From: Pseudohongiella nitratireducens
GTDB lineage: Bacteria; Pseudomonadota; Gammaproteobacteria; Pseudomonadales; Pseudohongiellaceae
Direction of reading: 5' to 3'
DNA length: 64,000 bases
Assembly: GCF_001642735.1 (NCBI RefSeq)
Contig: NZ_LWHM01000019.1
Location: 53,640 to 117,639 of the forward strand
Under the pieces are notes generated by a model, which worked only from the letters and a program-made list of their open reading frames with translations, was not told the origin of the DNA and did not search any database. The translations under genes and the position numbers were made by a program. Positions 8,955 to 18,397 of this stretch are shown in pieces (within the stretch, counting starts at the first letter, position 1; each line of letters begins with the position of its first letter).

Positions 8955-8984
8955 TTGGTGTAACCGCACCTGGGCCGCTATAAT
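8955..8984 (+). promoter_or_regulatory. sigma-70 promoter candidate for proA
   Basis: TTGGTG (8955-8960) and a perfect TATAAT (8979-8984) are separated by 18 bases, about 90 bases before the proA start. The minus-10 box is strong and the minus-35 box moderate. It would drive the proA-nadD unit. Confidence 0.6.
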
Positions 8985-9070
8985 AGCCGCCTTTTCGCGA
9001 AAAATGCCGTCAAGAATTTTGCTGTTGCGAAGTTAGCGGTTACGAAATTAGTGGTTCTGAAACTAATAGG

Positions 9071-10378
9071 ATGACAATGCAAGCTGTATCAGAAAACACA
9101 GTGGTTGCCGATGCCACGTTGGATGTTGAAGCCTACATGCTTCGGCTTGGCCAGCAGGCCCGTCAGGCATCGCGCCAAATGGCAGCCGCCTCGACTGCTG
9201 CCAAAAACACCGCCTTGTTGGCGATGGCTGATGCGATTGATGCCAGCCGTGAGACGCTGCACCTGGCGAATGAACAGGATTTGCAGCAGGGTCGTGAGAA
9301 AGGGCTTGATGCGGCCATGCTGGATCGTCTGGCGCTGACGCCGGCACGCATAGACGGCATGATAGAAGGCCTGCGCCAGGTTGTTGCCCTGCAGGATCCG
9401 GTTGGTGCCATCAGTGATATGAGTTTTCGTCCCAGTGGTATCCAGGTTGGTAAAATGCGTGTGCCGCTGGGTGTGATTGGCATTATTTATGAATCACGAC
9501 CCAATGTGACCTGTGAGGCTGCCAGTCTTTGCCTGAAATCGGGTAATGCTGCGATCCTGCGCGGTGGCTCGGAAGCCCGGCACTCCAATCAGGCCATTGC
9601 CGAATGTATCCGGCATGGTCTGGCCGCGGCTGACTTGCCTGCTGAAGCGGTACAGGTGGTGGAAACCACTGACCGTGCTGCGGTAGGCAAACTGATTACC
9701 ATGCCGGAATTTGTCGATGTGATTGTGCCTCGCGGTGGCAAGGGACTGATCGAGCGTATCAGCAATGAAGCGCGTGTGCCCGTTATCAAGCACCTGGATG
9801 GTAATTGTCACGTCTATATTGATGATAAAGCGGATGTAGACAAGGCAGTTGCTGTTGCGGAAAACGCCAAGACGCAGCGTTATGGCACCTGTAACACCAT
9901 GGAAACGTTACTGGTTGCCGAAGGTATCGCCAGCACTGTGCTGCCCTTGCTGGCAGAGCGTTATCATGCGCACGGTGTGGAAATGCGGGGTTGCCCTGTG
10001 GCACTGCCTTACCTGGGCGATGAAGCCATCGCGGCCAGCGAGGCTGACTGGGAAACTGAATACCTGGCGCCGGTACTGGCCATCAAAGTGGTCAGCGGAC
10101 TGGATGAAGCCATTGCCCATATCAACCAATACAGCTCAGCGCACACTGAGTCGATTATCACTGAGGATTTTGACCGGTCGCAGCGATTCCTGCGCGAAGT
10201 CGACTCAAGCTCGGTGATGGTTAACGCCTCGACCCGGTTTGCCGATGGCTTTGAATATGGGCTGGGAGCTGAAATTGGCATTTCCACCGACAAGATCCAT
10301 GCCCGCGGACCGGTTGGTCTGGATGGGCTGACATCACAGAAATACATTGTGCTTGGACAGGGCCACATCCGGCAATGA
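9071..10378 (+). CDS. proA: gamma-glutamyl phosphate reductase
   Basis: NADPH-dependent reduction of glutamyl-5-phosphate to glutamate semialdehyde, the second step of proline synthesis. At 435 residues it is about 20 longer than E. coli ProA because of an N-terminal extension. The aldehyde dehydrogenase-type catalytic cysteine is in [26 protein letters not shown] and [12 protein letters not shown] are other family blocks. The ATG at 9077 is spaced better from AGG (9068-9070) than the one at 9071, so the true start may be six bases later. It overlaps nadD by four bases (ATGA). The proA-nadD-rsfS-rlmH order is that of Pseudomonas. Confidence 0.96.
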   Translation: MTMQAVSENTVVADATLDVEAYMLRLGQQARQASRQMAAASTAAKNTALLAMADAIDASRETLHLANEQDLQQGREKGLDAAMLDRLALTPARIDGMIEGLRQVVALQDPVGAISDMSFRPSGIQVGKMRVPLGVIGIIYESRPNVTCEAASLCLKSGNAAILRGGSEARHSNQAIAECIRHGLAAADLPAEAVQVVETTDRAAVGKLITMPEFVDVIVPRGGKGLIERISNEARVPVIKHLDGNCHVYIDDKADVDKAVAVAENAKTQRYGTCNTMETLLVAEGIASTVLPLLAERYHAHGVEMRGCPVALPYLGDEAIAASEADWETEYLAPVLAIKVVSGLDEAIAHINQYSSAHTESIITEDFDRSQRFLREVDSSSVMVNASTRFADGFEYGLGAEIGISTDKIHARGPVGLDGLTSQKYIVLGQGHIRQ

Positions 10379-11094
10379 GCCGTCGTGTCGGCGTGCTGGG
10401 TGGCATGTTTGATCCGGTCCACAGCGGCCATGTGGAAGTAGCACTGGCGGTCCAGTCTGAATTGAAACTGGATGAGGTCAGACTGGTGCCCTGCGCCATA
10501 CCCAATCACAAGGCCAGTGCCAGCGCCGGTGCCATACATCGGGCCAATATGCTCCGTCTGGCCATCGATGGTCTGCCTGGTCTGATGGTTGATGAGCGTG
10601 AGCTGCAGCGCAAAGGCACGTCCTACACCGTAGACACGCTTGCCGAAATGCGAGCGCAGTTTCCGGCTACCAGCCTGGTTTTTATTCAGGGTGAAGACAG
10701 TTTTCGTACTCTTCCGCAATGGCATCACTGGCGGCAACTGCTTGAATATGCGCATATTTGTGTGATGTCGCGGCGATCTGAGGAGGGCGAGGCACTTTAC
10801 CGGCCTGAGCTCGATGCATTGTTGTTGGAATATGGCGTGGATTCAGTTGAAACCCTGTTTCAGGCGCAGCAGGGATATATTCTTCAACTGGATGAAGTGG
10901 ATAACCCGGTCTCCTCGACCATGCTCCGTGAAGCGCTGCTGCAAAGACCGTCTCTGGCGAATGCTGTCAACAAGGCAGATAGCCATTGTGCTGGATCAGG
11001 TACTACAACGCCCGGTAAAGCATTAGACAGTTCATGGCTTGATAGTGCTGTGCTGTCCTACATTGAACAACATGCGTTGTACCGTGAGCATTAA
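10375..11094 (+). CDS. nadD: nicotinate-nucleotide adenylyltransferase
   Basis: Transfers AMP from ATP to nicotinate mononucleotide, giving deamido-NAD, which NadE (also in this window) then amidates. The nucleotidyltransferase signature [11 protein letters not shown] is at residues 9-19 and the second ATP motif VSSTMLRE lies near residue 180. The 239 residues include a C-terminal extension of about 25 residues ([19 protein letters not shown]) beyond the usual core. Its start overlaps proA by four bases. Confidence 0.95.
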   Translation: MSRRVGVLGGMFDPVHSGHVEVALAVQSELKLDEVRLVPCAIPNHKASASAGAIHRANMLRLAIDGLPGLMVDERELQRKGTSYTVDTLAEMRAQFPATSLVFIQGEDSFRTLPQWHHWRQLLEYAHICVMSRRSEEGEALYRPELDALLLEYGVDSVETLFQAQQGYILQLDEVDNPVSSTMLREALLQRPSLANAVNKADSHCAGSGTTTPGKALDSSWLDSAVLSYIEQHALYREH

Positions 11095-11172
11095 CATGTT
11101 CGCAACTGTTTAAATGGTTAAGTATTGAATTTTTATTGAATAAACGCCCATGCATGGCGAAGGAAAAAATCG

Positions 11173-11550
11173 TTGGAAACCAAACAAACGCTGGAAATTG
11201 TTAAAACTGCCATTGAAGATATGAAAGGGCAGCAAATTGAAGACTATGACGTGTCATCGCTGACGCCTCTGGTGGAGCACATGGTGATTGCAACTGGCAA
11301 TTCCACAACGCACATCAAAGCCCTAGCTGATGAAGTGGCCGTGAAGATGAAAGATGCTGGCGGGCAGGTCAGAGGCGTGGAAGGCCACGGTCAGCAAGCT
11401 GACTGGGTGCTGGTGGACCTTGGTGATGTTGTCGTGCATTTGATGTCGGGTGCGACCCGTGCGTTGTATCGTCTGGAAGATCTGTGGAATTTTAAAGCGC
11501 TGGATGCTGACCCTGAGGCAGCAGACGAGGCTGTTGACGGTGAAAATTAG
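11173..11550 (+). CDS. rsfS: ribosomal silencing factor RsfS
   Basis: 125 residues of the RsfS/Iojap family, which binds L14 and blocks subunit joining in starved cells. Recognisable from DVSSLTPLVEHMVIATGNSTTHIKALADEV, quoted here only by its first part DVSSLTPLVEHMVIATGNS, and by GHGQQADWVLVDLGDVVVHL. No in-frame ATG exists upstream; the gene starts with TTG at 11173, preceded by AAGGA at ribosome-binding distance. The end overlaps rlmH by 11 bases. Confidence 0.94.
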   Translation: METKQTLEIVKTAIEDMKGQQIEDYDVSSLTPLVEHMVIATGNSTTHIKALADEVAVKMKDAGGQVRGVEGHGQQADWVLVDLGDVVVHLMSGATRALYRLEDLWNFKALDADPEAADEAVDGEN

Positions 11551-12010
11551 GCTGCTGGGTATCGGCACGAAAATGCCGGCCTGGGTTGAGGCAGGGGTGG
11601 CTGAATACAGCAAGCGCCTGCCTGCGCCTTTTCGTTTTGAGTGTGTTGAACTGCCTCTGGTTCATCGGGGTAAAAACGCCGACACCGCCCGGATTATCAA
11701 ACAGGAAGGCGAGGCACTGTTATCCAAAGTGCAGGATCAGGATTATGTGGTCGCGCTGGATGTGCAGGGCAAGTCGCTGTCGACAGAGAAACTGGCAGAA
11801 CGTATGGCTGACATTCGGGAACGCGGTGCCCAGTTAAGTTTACTGGTGGGTGGCCCCGATGGTTTGTCTGCTGAGTGTTTGTCACGTGCCGATGAAAAAT
11901 GGTCACTGTCTGCCTTAACGTTACCGCACCCGCTGGTGCGCATTGTCGTCGCCGAACAAATTTATCGCGGCTGGAGCGTATTGGCAGGACATCCCTACCA
12001 CCGAGCCTGA
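11540..12010 (+). CDS. rlmH: 23S rRNA pseudouridine-1915 N3-methyltransferase RlmH
   Basis: SPOUT-class methyltransferase of 156 residues (E. coli 155) acting on helix 69 of assembled 70S ribosomes. The SAM-binding knot is visible in LLVGGPDGLSAECLSRAD and in ALTLPHPLVRIVVAEQIYRG, ending in the family's typical HPYHRA C-terminus. The start is taken as the GTG at 11540 (KIRLLGIGTKMP), inside the last codons of rsfS; a TTG two codons upstream is the alternative. Confidence 0.95.
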   Translation: MKIRLLGIGTKMPAWVEAGVAEYSKRLPAPFRFECVELPLVHRGKNADTARIIKQEGEALLSKVQDQDYVVALDVQGKSLSTEKLAERMADIRERGAQLSLLVGGPDGLSAECLSRADEKWSLSALTLPHPLVRIVVAEQIYRGWSVLAGHPYHRA

Positions 12011-12090
12011 TAGCGGTGTAAACTATTTGCCAAAATCAGGGTCTATCTTCAGGACTTTCACTTTTTGCATGGTTCCGCGACCAGGATTGT

Positions 12091-14058
12091 ATGGCACAAC
12101 GATTCCGACTAGACGAGCATAAAAAAGAATCCAGAATTTTCAACGGACGGCTGATTTTCTCGGTCAGTGTTGTCTTTCTTCTGGTCGTCATCCTGGTGAG
12201 CTGGCTGGTCAATCTGCAGTTTGTCCAGCATGAATATTATTCTGCGCGCTCTGATGGCAATCGCCTTCACTCTCAATATATCCCGCCAACCCGTGGTCTG
12301 ATTTATGATCGCCAGGGTCGTCTGCTTGCTGAGAATCGCCCCATTTTTAACCTGACAGTCGTACGTGAACTGGCGGAAGATTTTGATCAGTCATTGCAAT
12401 TGTTGCGTGACGAGATCGGTTTGACCGACGAGGATATTCAACAATATCAGGTACGTCAGGACCGCCGTGCAGTACCACGTTCTTCTGTGCCGCTGAAAAT
12501 CAAACTGGACGATGACCAGATTGCTAAAATTGCTGTCAACCAGCACCGCCTGCCAGGTATTGCTGTAGAGGCACAGCTGCTGCGTTATTACCCTTATGAT
12601 CAGGGGACGTCTCATTCCATCGGCTACGTTTCGGAAATCAACCGGGAAGAGCTGCAAGGTATGAATGAAGAGGAAGCGCTCAATTATCGTGCGACTGATC
12701 ATATTGGCAAAACCGGTATTGAGAAAACCTACGAGGAACTGCTGCACGGTACGGTAGGTTTTGAGACCGTCGAAAAGAATAACCGTGGCAGTGTGACCCG
12801 GGTGCTGGGACGAACAGATCCGGAACCGGGCCGGGATATTCAGCTACACCTGGACATCGCCCTGCAAATGGCAGCTGAAGAAGCACTGGGTGAGCGCCGG
12901 GGCGCCATTGTTGCCATCGAGCCTTCGACAGGTGGCATTCTGGCAATGATCAGCAAACCAGATTATGACCCCAATCTGTTTGTGACCGGTATCAGCCGGG
13001 ATCAACTCGGGGCGTTGAACCGGTCCCGTCACTCGCCAATGTTTAATCGTGCGATTAATTCCCGTGTGCCGGGTTCCACGATCAAGCCGATTATGGGGCT
13101 TGCCGGTTTGTATTATGGCGTTGTGGATCAGGAGTTCGTGATCAATGACCCCGGTTACTACCGTTTACAGGGCCGTTCGCGCCCTTACTATGACTGGACC
13201 TGGTGGGTGGACAAGTCAGGCCATGGTCAGATTGATCTCGAGCGTGCTATCTACCAAAGCTGTAATACCTACTTCAGCCATATTGCGGTGGAGCTGGGCA
13301 TCGACAAGATCCATGATTACCTGCTGACCTGGGGTTTTGGCAGTAACGAGGCGCTGGATGTGCCGGAGGCGGCCGTTGGTATTGTCCCGTCTCCGGAATG
13401 GAAGCGGGAAAACAAAGGTCTGCCCTGGTATCCCGGTGAAACACCGCCGGAAGGCTTCGGAAACGGCATGTTCCAGGCCACCACCCTGCAGATGGCCAGT
13501 GCCGCAGCGACTATTGCCAACCACGGTCAGTTTGTCCGGCCACGTATGCTCAAAGCGATACAAAGTGGTGGCGAAGGTGAGTTTGCTGAAGCCATTTTCG
13601 ATGGTGAGGCTGTGCAACAGCCGTTGCTGCCATCTGCGGAAGATATCGCTTATGTGCGACACGCCATGGAGCATACAGTCAGTAAACCCTATGATCGCGA
13701 GCATCGCCGTCATGAGGGGACTGCTTACCCGTACATTGCCGGAGAGGAGCCATTGGCGTACCCGATGGGCGGCAAGTCCGGTACCGCACAGGTGGTGGGT
13801 GTTCAGGTTGACTCGCGAGGTAACCGCATTGATCCGGAAGAGATCAGTGATGAGCACTTGAACCACGCAATGTTTATCGCTTTTGATGCTTCTCCGGAGT
13901 CCAGGATTGCTGTGGCTGTTTTTGTTGAAAATGGCGAGGGCGGAAGCTCGGTTGCAGGTCCGCTGGCGCGGGAAGTGCTGGATGCTTACTTGTTGCCCAG
14001 GCTGGAGCAGGAAGAATCTCAGGACAGTGAGGCACTTCTGCTGACAAGCAGTCCGTGA
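12091..14058 (+). CDS. mrdA: penicillin-binding protein 2 (elongasome transpeptidase)
   Basis: 655-residue class B PBP that cross-links peptidoglycan during lateral wall growth. An N-terminal membrane anchor (about residues 20-45) is followed by the dimerisation domain and the transpeptidase domain with the active-site Ser in PGSTIKP, the SCN triad motif and KSGTAQ. The first segment ends in a Gln/Glu-rich tail after the domain. Its SEDS partner rodA (mrdB), normally the next gene, is not here: rlpA follows directly after 57 bases. Confidence 0.96.
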   Translation: MAQRFRLDEHKKESRIFNGRLIFSVSVVFLLVVILVSWLVNLQFVQHEYYSARSDGNRLHSQYIPPTRGLIYDRQGRLLAENRPIFNLTVVRELAEDFDQSLQLLRDEIGLTDEDIQQYQVRQDRRAVPRSSVPLKIKLDDDQIAKIAVNQHRLPGIAVEAQLLRYYPYDQGTSHSIGYVSEINREELQGMNEEEALNYRATDHIGKTGIEKTYEELLHGTVGFETVEKNNRGSVTRVLGRTDPEPGRDIQLHLDIALQMAAEEALGERRGAIVAIEPSTGGILAMISKPDYDPNLFVTGISRDQLGALNRSRHSPMFNRAINSRVPGSTIKPIMGLAGLYYGVVDQEFVINDPGYYRLQGRSRPYYDWTWWVDKSGHGQIDLERAIYQSCNTYFSHIAVELGIDKIHDYLLTWGFGSNEALDVPEAAVGIVPSPEWKRENKGLPWYPGETPPEGFGNGMFQATTLQMASAAATIANHGQFVRPRMLKAIQSGGEGEFAEAIFDGEAVQQPLLPSAEDIAYVRHAMEHTVSKPYDREHRRHEGTAYPYIAGEEPLAYPMGGKSGTAQVVGVQVDSRGNRIDPEEISDEHLNHAMFIAFDASPESRIAVAVFVENGEGGSSVAGPLAREVLDAYLLPRLEQEESQDSEALLLTSSP

Positions 14059-14115
14059 CTGGGTTAACATCAGGCAATCTGTTGTTTAATTTCCAAACAT
14101 GGCGCTGACAAAAAC

Positions 14116-14979
14116 GTGAATTCATCGAGCAAGGTAGTCATTGCACTGATCCTGGGTGGACTGATTTCCGCTTGTAGCAGTGTATCCCCACCCTCTGGCA
14201 GCTCCGGCAACTCTCAGGCTGGCCGCTACTCCATTAGCCAGGATCGTGCGCCCAGTGTTGCGGTTGATCCTTCACGGATTCAGGACGTCATACCGGAGCC
14301 GATTAATCGGACCATGGCGGGCAACCGCTCTCCCTATACCGTCAACGGTCGCAGTTATCGGGTCATGGCCAGTGAAGAAGGGTTTCAGGAAACGGGTCTG
14401 GCCTCCTGGTATGGTGAGAAATTTCACGGCCATGCCACTTCCAATGGTGAGATTTTTGACATGTACCAGGTCTCGGCCGCTCACACGCGATTGCCGATAC
14501 CCAGCTTCGCCCGTGTCACCAACCTCGAAAACCAGCGCAGTATCATTGTCCGGGTCAATGACCGGGGCCCTTTCCATAACGAACGCATCATTGATCTGTC
14601 ATTCGCAGCCGCTTATAAGCTCGGCTTCGCGGATCAGGGCACAGCGCTGGTTCATGTCGAATCCATTGTGCCCGGCCAGGAGCGTATACTTGCCGCCGCC
14701 AGTCGGGAACCGGCACCGGTAATGGAAGTAAACAGCAGTCCCGCCCGTTATCTTCAGGCAGGCGCTTTTGCGGACCTGAGCTCCGCCCAGCGACTATCCG
14801 ACCGCTTACGGAATATGACCGGCCGCCCGGTGTTCATTCGCTCGATTCAGGCTGATGGCCCGAACCAGCAATTGCACAGGGTTCGCATTGGCCCGATTGT
14901 GGATAGCAACGAATTGCGACGTGTGACTGACCTGATTGTCGGTGCGGGACTGGGTCAGCCGTTCACCGTTCAGGAATAA
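14116..14979 (+). CDS. rlpA: septal ring lytic transglycosylase RlpA
   Basis: 287-residue outer-membrane lipoprotein. Lipobox LISAC near residue 16, then the double-psi beta barrel domain (GLASWYGEKFHGHATSNGE, with the Asp in VNDRGPFHNERIIDLS) and a C-terminal SPOR domain (about 205-285, YLQAGAFADLSSAQRLSDRL) that binds denuded glycan at the septum. Pseudomonas RlpA cleaves such naked glycan strands. The start codon is GTG. It lies between mrdA and dacA in a cell-wall run. Confidence 0.94.
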   Translation: MNSSSKVVIALILGGLISACSSVSPPSGSSGNSQAGRYSISQDRAPSVAVDPSRIQDVIPEPINRTMAGNRSPYTVNGRSYRVMASEEGFQETGLASWYGEKFHGHATSNGEIFDMYQVSAAHTRLPIPSFARVTNLENQRSIIVRVNDRGPFHNERIIDLSFAAAYKLGFADQGTALVHVESIVPGQERILAAASREPAPVMEVNSSPARYLQAGAFADLSSAQRLSDRLRNMTGRPVFIRSIQADGPNQQLHRVRIGPIVDSNELRRVTDLIVGAGLGQPFTVQE

Positions 14980-15036
14980 TCGCCTGGTCATCGCCAGCTA
15001 TTCATACAAGATTCTAAAGTACTTGGGAAACCCGAT

Positions 15037-16257
15037 ATGACAATTACAGCCAACGCTTCACACAACTCTGGTACTGGTCCGCAACTGACAGGATGGCGGC
15101 GCCATGTTGCAGTTGCTATGTCAGCACTGATGGTATTATTCAGCAGCCTGCCAGCTGCGGCACAATCCATTATGCCGCGAGCGCCGGAAGTTGCGGCTAG
15201 CAGTTACATCCTTATGGATGCGACCACCGGTCACATCATCATGGAAGAGAATGCGGATGAGGCATTGCCACCAGCAAGTCTGACCAAAATCATGACTGCC
15301 TATATTGCCGAGGTCGAAATTGATAATGGCAATATGAGTTATGACGACCAGGCCTACATTAGCGAGAAAGCCTGGCGTACCCAGGGTTCCAAGACATTCG
15401 TGGATGTGGGCAGTTATGTGCGGGTGGAAGATCTGTTGCGCGGTATTATCATTCAATCGGGGAATGATGCCAGCGTTGCCATGGCTGAACATATTGCCGG
15501 TAGCGAAGAAGCTTTTGCCGACCTGATGAACCAGCATGCCCAGGCACTGGGAATGGATCAGTCTCTGTTCCTCAACTCCAGCGGTCTGGATACCCCCAGC
15601 GGTGATACCAACCTGATGTCTGCTCGTGATCTGATGAAGCTGGCGCGAGCGACCATCCAGGAGCACCCGGATCACTACGATATTTATTCTGAGCGTGAAT
15701 TTACTTTCAACGGCATTACCCAGGGCAACCGCAACAGCCTGTTGTTCCGCGACCCTTCAGTGGATGGCATGAAAACCGGCTGGACGGATCGCGCAGGGTA
15801 TTGTTTGGTTGCCTCTGCTGAACGTGATGGCATGCGACTGATCTCAGTTGTGATGGGCACTGCCAGTGAGGAAGCCCGTGCGGTGGAAACCCAGAAAATG
15901 CTCAGCTACGGGTTCCGTTTTTACGAAACGCATAAACTTTATGATGTTGGCGATGTGATTAACACCGCTCGTGTCTGGTCAGGAGCCGAGAATTCGGTGG
16001 AACTGGGAATAAATGAAGAAGTGTATATTACCATTCCACGTGGCCGGGCTGATGAACTGACAGCGACCCTGGATTCGGAAGAGTTTATCCGTGGCGGGTT
16101 TGAAGCAGGCACCGTGCTCGGTTCAGTTAATGTCACACTGGATGATGAGGTGCTTTACAGCGGAGATGTCGTTGCGATTGAAGGCGTTGAGCGTGCTGGC
16201 TGGCTGAAGCGGCTGATCGATGCACTGACGCTGTTTATCATGGGACTGTTTAACTGA
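15037..16257 (+). CDS. dacA: D-Ala-D-Ala carboxypeptidase (PBP5/6 type)
   Basis: 406 residues. Cleavable signal peptide ending near AAAQS, active-site Ser in PASLTKIM, SGN motif in IIQSGNDASVAM, KTG in MKTGWTDRAGYCLVAS, then the C-terminal beta domain (PBP5_C) and a terminal amphipathic helix (GWLKRLIDALTLFIMGLF) that anchors the enzyme to the inner membrane. It removes the terminal D-Ala from pentapeptides. Gene order rlpA-dacA-ybeD-lipB is the common one. Confidence 0.96.
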   Translation: MTITANASHNSGTGPQLTGWRRHVAVAMSALMVLFSSLPAAAQSIMPRAPEVAASSYILMDATTGHIIMEENADEALPPASLTKIMTAYIAEVEIDNGNMSYDDQAYISEKAWRTQGSKTFVDVGSYVRVEDLLRGIIIQSGNDASVAMAEHIAGSEEAFADLMNQHAQALGMDQSLFLNSSGLDTPSGDTNLMSARDLMKLARATIQEHPDHYDIYSEREFTFNGITQGNRNSLLFRDPSVDGMKTGWTDRAGYCLVASAERDGMRLISVVMGTASEEARAVETQKMLSYGFRFYETHKLYDVGDVINTARVWSGAENSVELGINEEVYITIPRGRADELTATLDSEEFIRGGFEAGTVLGSVNVTLDDEVLYSGDVVAIEGVERAGWLKRLIDALTLFIMGLFN

Positions 16258-16328
16258 TAGCAGCCAGGTTTACATTTCAAATTCATATTTAGTGCAAGTA
16301 CAAGCAGTCAGAGCAAGCTGGAGATTTC

Positions 16329-16622
16329 ATGTCAGCAGACAATACAGATAGTTCCACTGAACAGGAAAAACCCAAAATTGAGTTTCCCTGTCGTTACCCT
16401 ATCAAGGTGATGGGACATGCCACGGATGATTTTGTCGAGGAGGTGATGGTGATAGTTCGCCGTCACGCCCCTGAGACACATAGTGATGATGTCAACAGCC
16501 GGCCCAGTGCCAAGGGCAACTACCTGTCAATCACGATTGTGATTGAAGCGCATGGTAAAGAGCATTTGCAGACCTTGTTCACCGACCTGAAAACCCTGCC
16601 TGCTGTTAAACTGGTGCTGTGA
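16329..16622 (+). CDS. YbeD family protein (DUF493)
   Basis: 97-residue DUF493 protein with an ACT-like fold. [19 protein letters not shown] and the C-terminal [16 protein letters not shown] are the family blocks. The proposed role is allosteric regulation of the lipoate pathway or a neighbouring enzyme, based on constant linkage to lipB; this is not established. Its stop overlaps the lipB GTG start by four bases. Confidence 0.93.
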   Translation: MSADNTDSSTEQEKPKIEFPCRYPIKVMGHATDDFVEEVMVIVRRHAPETHSDDVNSRPSAKGNYLSITIVIEAHGKEHLQTLFTDLKTLPAVKLVL

Positions 16623-17326
16623 ACGAAGTGGCTGCACCAGCAGGGACGGCACAACGGCTGGTAATCCGCCAGCTTGGGCTTCAGCCCTACGAACCGGTAT
16701 GGCGCGCCATGCAGCACTTGACGGAAACCCGGAGCGATGAAATTGCTGACGAGTTGTGGGTGCTGCAGCATCCTCCTGTTTTTACTCAGGGGCAGGCGGG
16801 CAAGGCCGAGCATTTGCTGGCGCCCGGGGATATTCCCGTCATCCAGATTGACCGTGGGGGGCAGGTGACCTATCACGGGCCAGGTCAACTGGTGATTTAT
16901 CTGTTGATTAACGTGCGACGTGCTTCTGTCGGTGTCAGAGAGCTGGTCAGCCTGATCGAAGCAGCCATCATTGATACACTGGCATCTTTCAAAATCGAGG
17001 CGGCTGCGCGCCCGGACGCGCCCGGGGTTTATGTCGGGGATGCCAAAATTGCCCAGCTCGGCTTGCGTATCCGCCGCGGCTGCTCATATCACGGTCTGAG
17101 TTTGAACGTCGCCATGGACCTGTCCCCATTTTCGCGTATTAATCCCTGTGGTTATGCTGGCCTGGCGGTGACCCAGCTCATTGACCTGGTGGCTGAGGAT
17201 GATGAACAGTCATTGATGGTAACAGTGGAAAAATTATTATTGCAGGGTATTATCGAGCGTTTGCAGCCTTATAGCTGGGTTGACGTCAAACACGAGTTGC
17301 CCGAAAGTCCTGGCCAAGCAGGCTAG
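16619..17326 (+). CDS. lipB: octanoyl-ACP:protein N-octanoyltransferase
   Basis: Transfers octanoate from ACP to the lipoyl domains of 2-oxoacid dehydrogenases, the substrate then used by LipA. 235 residues with [18 protein letters not shown], the catalytic Lys in [11 protein letters not shown] and the Cys in NPCGYAGL. Starts with GTG overlapping ybeD. lipA, which usually follows, is absent; the next gene is an unrelated cyclophilin. Confidence 0.96.
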   Translation: MNEVAAPAGTAQRLVIRQLGLQPYEPVWRAMQHLTETRSDEIADELWVLQHPPVFTQGQAGKAEHLLAPGDIPVIQIDRGGQVTYHGPGQLVIYLLINVRRASVGVRELVSLIEAAIIDTLASFKIEAAARPDAPGVYVGDAKIAQLGLRIRRGCSYHGLSLNVAMDLSPFSRINPCGYAGLAVTQLIDLVAEDDEQSLMVTVEKLLLQGIIERLQPYSWVDVKHELPESPGQAG

Positions 17327-17359
17327 TGGAATCGAGTTAACAGGTTAACAGGAGAGTAC

Positions 17360-18397
17360 ATGTTGTTCAGTATTGCCAAAAAAGCCAGGCAGTTCACTGC
17401 CGGCACGATCATTAAGCGCAGCCATTCTGTATCGGCAGGCAGCTCACGGCGCATTGCCCTGGGCTTGTCAATGCTGATGGCTGCCTCTGCAGGGTCAGTT
17501 GCCGAAGCCAACACGCTGGTCAGGGTGACATCGACGTATGGTGATTTTACGCTGGAACTGTTTGACGATCAGACGCCCAATACGGTCAACAATTTCCTCG
17601 GCTATGTTGATCGAGGTGACTTCGATATGACGGTGGTGCATCGCTCTGTCAGTAATTTTGTGATTCAGATGGGGGCTTATAACTGGTTGGGCGATTGCGT
17701 TAGTGATGCGCCGCAGCCGGGTATTAACTGCAGTGCTGTTTACACCCAGCAACAGGACCCGGTCGTGAATGAGCCGGTGGTATCGAATACAGAAGGTACG
17801 ATTGCCATGGCCAAGCTGGGTGGTAACCCTAACAGCGCAACCAGTCAGTGGTTTATCAACCTGGGTGATAATTCCGAAAACCTTGATGAGCAAAACGGGG
17901 GGTTTACCGCGTTTGGTCGAGTGCTGGGTGACGGTTTGGAGGTTGCTAATGAAATTAACGGGTTGGAAGTGGTGAGTGTCGGTGGCGCAGCAACTGAGAT
18001 GCCTCAACGCAATAATCCAACCAGGTTGCCACAGACTGATAACCTGGTCTTAATGAGCGCCTACCGCGTGGATCGTTTCAGTACGGCCATGCATATTTTC
18101 GAGTACAGCAGTGGCCGGCTGGCTGCCTACGTGAATGCGGGCGATCTGGGTAACTACAGCATGCAGTTCAACCTGGTCGAGGGTGACGGTGGGGTTATCT
18201 TTGAACTGGATACAGGTAACATGGTCCCGCTGGAAATCACACCAGAAGGTATGGCGAACTATTTGCCCGATGAGCAGAAAGTGGCCATTCCGCAAGTGGA
18301 GATCAATAATAACGGTTCAGTCAGCGTACTGAATAATGTGGTACTGCACATGATTGATGAAAGCCAGATGCGCTTCGAGTTGGAATCCTACGAATGA
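17360..18397 (+). CDS. exported cyclophilin-type peptidyl-prolyl isomerase with C-terminal extension
   Basis: 345 residues. An N-terminal Arg/Lys-rich stretch followed by a hydrophobic segment (about 37-50, LGLSMLMAASAGSVAEA) looks like a long signal peptide. Residues about 55-225 form a bacterial cyclophilin (VTSTYGDFTLELFDDQTPN, HRSVSNFVIQMG, AMAKLGGNPNSATSQWFIN), where VIQMG and SQWFIN correspond to catalytic-site blocks. The last 115 residues are an additional domain I do not recognise. It probably folds periplasmic proteins. The stop overlaps the next gene by four bases. Confidence 0.87.
   Translation: MLFSIAKKARQFTAGTIIKRSHSVSAGSSRRIALGLSMLMAASAGSVAEANTLVRVTSTYGDFTLELFDDQTPNTVNNFLGYVDRGDFDMTVVHRSVSNFVIQMGAYNWLGDCVSDAPQPGINCSAVYTQQQDPVVNEPVVSNTEGTIAMAKLGGNPNSATSQWFINLGDNSENLDEQNGGFTAFGRVLGDGLEVANEINGLEVVSVGGAATEMPQRNNPTRLPQTDNLVLMSAYRVDRFSTAMHIFEYSSGRLAAYVNAGDLGNYSMQFNLVEGDGGVIFELDTGNMVPLEITPEGMANYLPDEQKVAIPQVEINNNGSVSVLNNVVLHMIDESQMRFELESYE

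Noticed and set aside
13216..14070. 284-codon open frame on the minus strand
   Set aside because: Antisense shadow of mrdA; its translation shows no domain.
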